DNA of 64,000 bases, taken from NCBI RefSeq assembly GCF_000250675.2, contig NC_018681.1, positions 7,502,001-7,566,000 on the forward strand, in the 5' to 3' direction. Position numbers and translations under genes: made by a program. The notes beneath the pieces were generated by a model. The model did not search any database. It had not been told where the DNA came from and worked only from the letters and a program-made list of their open reading frames with translations. The stretch comes from Nocardia brasiliensis ATCC 700358. GTDB lineage: Bacteria; Actinomycetota; Actinomycetes; Mycobacteriales; Mycobacteriaceae. This document shows positions 60,130 to 64,000 of this stretch, in pieces; position 1 is the stretch's first letter, and each line of letters opens with the position of its first letter.

Positions 60130-61845
60130 TCACGCGCTCCCGACGGGGGCAAGCGACAGGTGCCAGAAATCGGCGTACCGGCCACCGCGGCGCAGCAATT
60201 CGTCGTGCGTGCCCTGCTCCACGATCCGCCCGCCGTCCAGGAAGACGATCCGGTCGGCCCGCTGCACGGTCCGCAGCCGATGCGCGACCAGCACCACCGT
60301 CCGTCCCGTCAGTAACCGCTCGATGCCCTCGTGTACCGCCGCCTCGTTCACCGGGTCCAGCGCGGACGTCACCTCGTCCAGCAGCACGATCGGGGCGTTC
60401 TTCAGCAGCGCGCGAGCGATCGAAACCCGTTGGCGCTCACCGCCGGACAGCAGCGCACCGCCCTCGCCGACCGGCGTCGCCCAGCCCTCGGGCAGGCGCT
60501 CGATCACCTCGTCCAGGCGGGCCGCGGTCGCCGCCGCTCGCACCGCGTCCGCGTCGGCGCCGGGACGACCGAGCCGGACGTTGTCCTCGATGGTGCCGTC
60601 GAAGAGATAGACGTCCTGGAAGACGATGGCGATCTGATCCATGAGCACGTCGGTGCTGATCTCACGCACGTCCACGCCGCCGACGCGCACCGCGCCCGCG
60701 TCCACGTCATAGAACCGCGCGAGCAGTTGCAGCAGTGTGCTCTTGCCCGCGCCGGACGGTCCGACCACCGCGAGCCGCCGGCCGGTGGGCACCGTCAGCG
60801 ACAGCTCGTCGATGATGGTGCGGCCGTGCTGCCGGAAGGTCACCGCGTCGAACTCGAGATCATGATCGCGAGGTTGGACGGGGGCAGCGGGCTCCGGCAG
60901 CGGCGCGGTGCGCAACACCGCGTCGAGCTGGGCCAGCTCCGCCCGCGCACCGCGCATCTTGCCGCCGATCTCCGCCAGGGCCAGCAGCGGATCGGCACAT
61001 CGTGCGGCCAGTACGAGGATTACCAAAACCTCTGCCGCGCCTACCTTTCCATTCATCGCCAGATACGCACCCAGGGCGAGGAGCGCGGTGAAGAAGGTCT
61101 GCACCGTGAGCGTCAGGCCGAGAATGCCGGGCAACGCCGACAGCGTCGAACGGCGCGCCGCGCGCTGCACGCCGGACAGCGCGTCGTCGAGTGACCGGAA
61201 GCGTTCACCGGTCCGCCCGCCTGCCCGCAGCACCGGCTGTGCCTGCAGGTATTCGATGACGCGTGCGGTCGATTCGGCGTTGCGTTCCGCGCGTTCGGCG
61301 TCGGTCGCGGCCATCGAGCGCCCGGTCCACACCTGCACGGCCGCCACGACCGGTGCGGCGAGCAGGGCCGCCAAGCCGAGCTGCCAGTTGAACGCGAACA
61401 TCACGACCACGATCGTCAGCGGCGTCACCAGCGCGGAAATGAAGGGCGACAACAGATGTGCCGCCACACTCATCGCCTGCAACACCCCCTCGCCGGCCAG
61501 CACCGACACCTCACCCACGCGGCGAGAAGTGAACCAGCCCAACGGCAATCGGGCCAGATGATCGCCGAAGCGGTGATACACCCCGCTCAACATCGCCGTC
61601 CCGACCCGGAACCCGGACAGGTCGCTGCGATAGCGCAGCAGCGCATAGGCCGCGACCGCGGCCCCGAACGCGATCAGCCACGGCCACGCGTCCGCGGGAG
61701 CGCTCCCGAACAACGCCCGCAGCACCGGCACCAGCAGCGCGTAGGACAATCCCTCGGCGACCGCGGTCACGGTCATCAGGGCGACGGTGCGACGCATCGG
61801 CCCGGCGTATTCAGCCCCGAGCAGGTGCAACAGCATGCGAATCAT
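60130..61845 (-). CDS. ABC exporter half-transporter 2
   Basis: 571 aa: six-helix membrane domain (1-310) and ATPase domain with GPSGAGKST (Walker A), LSGGERQRVSIARAL (signature) and VLLDEVTSALDP (Walker B). The ATG overlaps the stop of the partner gene (ATGA). The two half-transporters should form a heterodimer. Similar pairs move siderophores (IrtAB type), peptides or drugs; no siderophore-interacting domain is present. Confidence 0.88.
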   Translation of the reverse strand: MIRMLLHLLGAEYAGPMRRTVALMTVTAVAEGLSYALLVPVLRALFGSAPADAWPWLIAFGAAVAAYALLRYRSDLSGFRVGTAMLSGVYHRFGDHLARLPLGWFTSRRVGEVSVLAGEGVLQAMSVAAHLLSPFISALVTPLTIVVVMFAFNWQLGLAALLAAPVVAAVQVWTGRSMAATDAERAERNAESTARVIEYLQAQPVLRAGGRTGERFRSLDDALSGVQRAARRSTLSALPGILGLTLTVQTFFTALLALGAYLAMNGKVGAAEVLVILVLAARCADPLLALAEIGGKMRGARAELAQLDAVLRTAPLPEPAAPVQPRDHDLEFDAVTFRQHGRTIIDELSLTVPTGRRLAVVGPSGAGKSTLLQLLARFYDVDAGAVRVGGVDVREISTDVLMDQIAIVFQDVYLFDGTIEDNVRLGRPGADADAVRAAATAARLDEVIERLPEGWATPVGEGGALLSGGERQRVSIARALLKNAPIVLLDEVTSALDPVNEAAVHEGIERLLTGRTVVLVAHRLRTVQRADRIVFLDGGRIVEQGTHDELLRRGGRYADFWHLSLAPVGSA

Positions 61846-63674
61846 CGGAGTTCTCCTTGCAGTGCGCCACCGTAGGTTTCGATCTCGTCGGTGAGCGCGG
61901 CCCGGTGGGATCGCCAGAATTCGGCGAACTTGCCGTTCTGTTCGAGTAATTCGGCCGGACGACCGCGCTCGACGATGACGCCGTCGTCGAGTACCGCGAC
62001 GATGTCCGCGTCGGCGACGGTCTCCAGCCGGTGCGCGATGACCAGCATCGTCCGGTCCCCGCGCACGGTCGCGAGCGCGGTGCGCACCGCATGCTCGGTC
62101 TGCGGGTCGGCGAACGCCGTCGCTTCGTCCAATACCAGCACCGGGACGGCGGAGAGCAGCGCGCGAGCGATTGAAATCCGTTGTGCCTCACCGCCGGACA
62201 GTTGCACGTCGACGCCGACGACCGAGTCGTACCCGTGGGGCAGTTCGAGGATCCGGTCGTGAATGTTCGCCAGCCGGGCGATGCGCTCCACGTCCGCACG
62301 ATCCGCGTGCGGCACCGCGAGCGCGATGTTGTCGGCGATCGACGCGCGTAGTAGACGGACGTCCTGGAACACGAAGGCGACCCGCCGATACAGCTCCGCG
62401 CTGCTCAGGTCGCGCAGGTCGGCACCGCCCAGGGTGACCGAGCCGTGGCGGGGATCGAAGAACCGGGGCAACAGCTGCACCAGCGTCGACTTGCCGCTAC
62501 CCGAGGGGCCGACGAGCGCGGTGACCGTCCCCGGTTCGAGCACCAGGTCGATGCCGCGCAGCACCTCGCGGTCGGCGGCATAGCCGAACCGGACCTCGCG
62601 CAGTTCGACCCGATGTCCCTGCGGCACAACCGGTTGCGCGGGCTCCGGCAGCGGCGCCACCGCGAGCACCTCTTTGATCCGGCCGACCGCGCGCCCGGCG
62701 GCCTGCAGGTCGTCGAAGCCGTGCCCCAGGGCCGCCACCGGCGCGGTCAGCCCCAGCCCGAGCAGCAGGAACGGAAGCAGATCCGCCGGCGCCAGTGAAC
62801 CGTTCGTGATCAACGCCGTGCCACCGAGCAATAGCACCAGCAACACGAACGGCGGCGACAGCGCCAGTTGCATACCCGCCGCGATGCCGGAGATACCGAA
62901 CACCCAGCGCCGGAACGTCTCGGTGAAAGTGTCTGCCGCCGTACGGAACTCGCGGTGGGCGCGAGCCCCGCCGCCGAACGCCTTGATCACCGCGATGCCC
63001 TGCACGAATTCGATGGCGGCACTGGAGATCCGGCCCATCGCCGCATCGATCTCCGCTTGTTCCCGCTGTCGCTTCGCCGTCATGAACAGCGGCACGTGCG
63101 CGACCGCGAGCAGCACCGGGATCATCGCGATCAAGGTGAGCCGCCAATCGATGGTGAACAGGTAGACCAGCGAAACCAGCGGCACCACGAACGCGGCGAC
63201 CAGTTCCCCCGGGGCGTGCGCGATGAGCGGGTGCACCGCGCTCACGTCCGGCCCCACCACCTTCGCCAGCTCACCGGTCCGCCGACGGGAGAACCAGCCG
63301 ATCGGCACCCGCCCGAGCCGCGCCGCCAGCAGGCGGCGAAACGACAACTGCACCCGTGCGTCCAGCAGGTGCCCGACCCCCGACGACGCCCCGGTGAACA
63401 ACAGTCGCACCAGTAGTCCACCGGCTCCTGCCAGGACCACTGCCCACACATGACCGTCGTCGACAGGCCCGGGCGACAACAGGGTTCGCCCCAACTCCAC
63501 CACCGCGAGCAACGGTGCCAACCCGGCCACCGCCCCGACGATCTGCAACACCGCGACCAGCACGAAGGCAGGCGCATGAGGCCGCACCAACCCCGCCACC
63601 CTCGGTTCCGTTCCGCCGCTGTCCGCCACCGTCGCAGATCGCTCGGTCGCCGCAGCGAGGTCGATGGCGTCCAT
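61842..63674 (-). CDS. ABC exporter half-transporter 1
   Basis: 610 aa with an N-terminal soluble stretch of about 30 residues, a six-helix membrane domain and an ATPase domain: GPSGSGKST (Walker A), LSGGEAQRISIARALLS (signature), VLVLDEATAFADPQTE (Walker B). It is co-transcribed with the partner gene. The SSRRTGEL-like loop (WFSRRRTGELAKVVGPDV) is typical of exporters. Substrate unknown. Confidence 0.87.
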   Translation of the reverse strand: MDAIDLAAATERSATVADSGGTEPRVAGLVRPHAPAFVLVAVLQIVGAVAGLAPLLAVVELGRTLLSPGPVDDGHVWAVVLAGAGGLLVRLLFTGASSGVGHLLDARVQLSFRRLLAARLGRVPIGWFSRRRTGELAKVVGPDVSAVHPLIAHAPGELVAAFVVPLVSLVYLFTIDWRLTLIAMIPVLLAVAHVPLFMTAKRQREQAEIDAAMGRISSAAIEFVQGIAVIKAFGGGARAHREFRTAADTFTETFRRWVFGISGIAAGMQLALSPPFVLLVLLLGGTALITNGSLAPADLLPFLLLGLGLTAPVAALGHGFDDLQAAGRAVGRIKEVLAVAPLPEPAQPVVPQGHRVELREVRFGYAADREVLRGIDLVLEPGTVTALVGPSGSGKSTLVQLLPRFFDPRHGSVTLGGADLRDLSSAELYRRVAFVFQDVRLLRASIADNIALAVPHADRADVERIARLANIHDRILELPHGYDSVVGVDVQLSGGEAQRISIARALLSAVPVLVLDEATAFADPQTEHAVRTALATVRGDRTMLVIAHRLETVADADIVAVLDDGVIVERGRPAELLEQNGKFAEFWRSHRAALTDEIETYGGALQGELR

Positions 63675-63829
63675 CCCGCCTCCTTATTTTCGTACGCGTA
63701 TAAACAGACTACAGCGCGTCCCCTCGGTCGGCGACTCCGTTTTTCCACCACGCATGCGACGGACGGCGATTCGCAGGCTTGCAACTAAATGACTTGCCTC
63801 GTTCCCCGCAGGCGTCGACCCTGATATCC

Positions 63830-64000
63830 ATGGGGGCGTTGGACGCAATGGCAGCACGGGTGGCCCGCGGCGAGACCGTGCACTTCCGCCCGCGCGGCTC
63901 CTCCATGGTTCCCCTGATCCGCAGCCGCCAACTGGTCACCGTCGCCCCCGTGGACCCCGCCCACGTAGAAGTAGGCGACATCGTCCTCGCCCGCGTCGCC
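63830..64000 (+). CDS. S24/S26 (LexA/signal peptidase-like) family protein, 5' part
   Basis: Partial gene running off the right edge; 57 codons visible from ATG 63830 (ATG 63848 is also possible). RPRGSSMVPLIRSRQLVTVAPV contains the SxM motif with the nucleophilic serine of S24/S26 peptidases, followed by VEVGDIVLARV. Many such small proteins in actinobacteria are stand-alone peptidase-like domains of unknown role. Divergent from the ABC exporter genes. Confidence 0.7.
   Translation, partial: MGALDAMAARVARGETVHFRPRGSSMVPLIRSRQLVTVAPVDPAHVEVGDIVLARVA

Overview
The window is high-GC actinobacterial DNA, most likely from a Nocardia or a close mycolate-producing relative. This is inferred from an Lsr2 nucleoid protein, an Fgd-type F420 enzyme, a prpD-prpB-prpC operon, a complete mevalonate pathway with an NphT7-type acetoacetyl-CoA synthase, and pervasive ATGA/TGATG gene overlaps. 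No rRNA, tRNA, transposase or CRISPR array was seen.

Region 1 (1-13.8 kb) is ordinary chromosome with accessory secreted proteins: a decayed O-methyltransferase, an oxalate/formate-type antiporter with its tiny partner subunit, a sphingomyelinase-like secreted phosphodiesterase, a secreted cyclophilin, Lsr2, a beta-propeller protein, AMP nucleosidase, a CAP-domain protein and a second secreted protein with the same N-terminus, a peptide-binding lipoprotein and an LVIVD-repeat protein.

Region 2 (about 13.84-54.0 kb, bounded by a perfect terminator on the left and a 19-bp hairpin on the right) looks like one large meroterpenoid biosynthetic cluster. It joins five modules. (a) A CreE-like flavin monooxygenase and a CreD-like lyase, which in the aspartate-nitrosuccinate pathway make nitrous acid from aspartate. 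(b) DAHP synthase, ADIC synthase (PhzE type), isochorismatase (PhzD type) and an EntA-type dehydrogenase, predicted to make 3-hydroxyanthranilate. (c) NphT7-like, HMG-CoA synthase, HMG-CoA reductase, mevalonate kinase, phosphomevalonate kinase, diphosphomevalonate decarboxylase and type 2 IPP isomerase, feeding a geranylgeranyl-type diphosphate synthase. (d) Two UbiA prenyltransferases and two adenylate-forming enzymes, one of which could be a CreM-like ATP-dependent diazotase. (e) An F420 module: Fgd and a START-Ddn fusion. Export and accessory genes (DHA2 MFS, acyltransferase, GDSL hydrolase, DUF5995, SDRs, cupin) and four regulators (an ATPase-LuxR protein, a two-component pair and two SARPs) complete it. 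The predicted product is a diterpenoid-substituted 3-hydroxyanthranilate carrying, or processed through, a diazo/N-N function. That combination is the main novelty candidate.

Region 3 (54-64 kb) returns to general metabolism: a small HTH protein with a Cys-rich partner, a flavodoxin, the methylcitrate operon prpDBC with a possible PrpR-like operator, a TetR regulator, a heterodimeric ABC exporter, and the start of an S24/S26-type peptidase running off the right edge.
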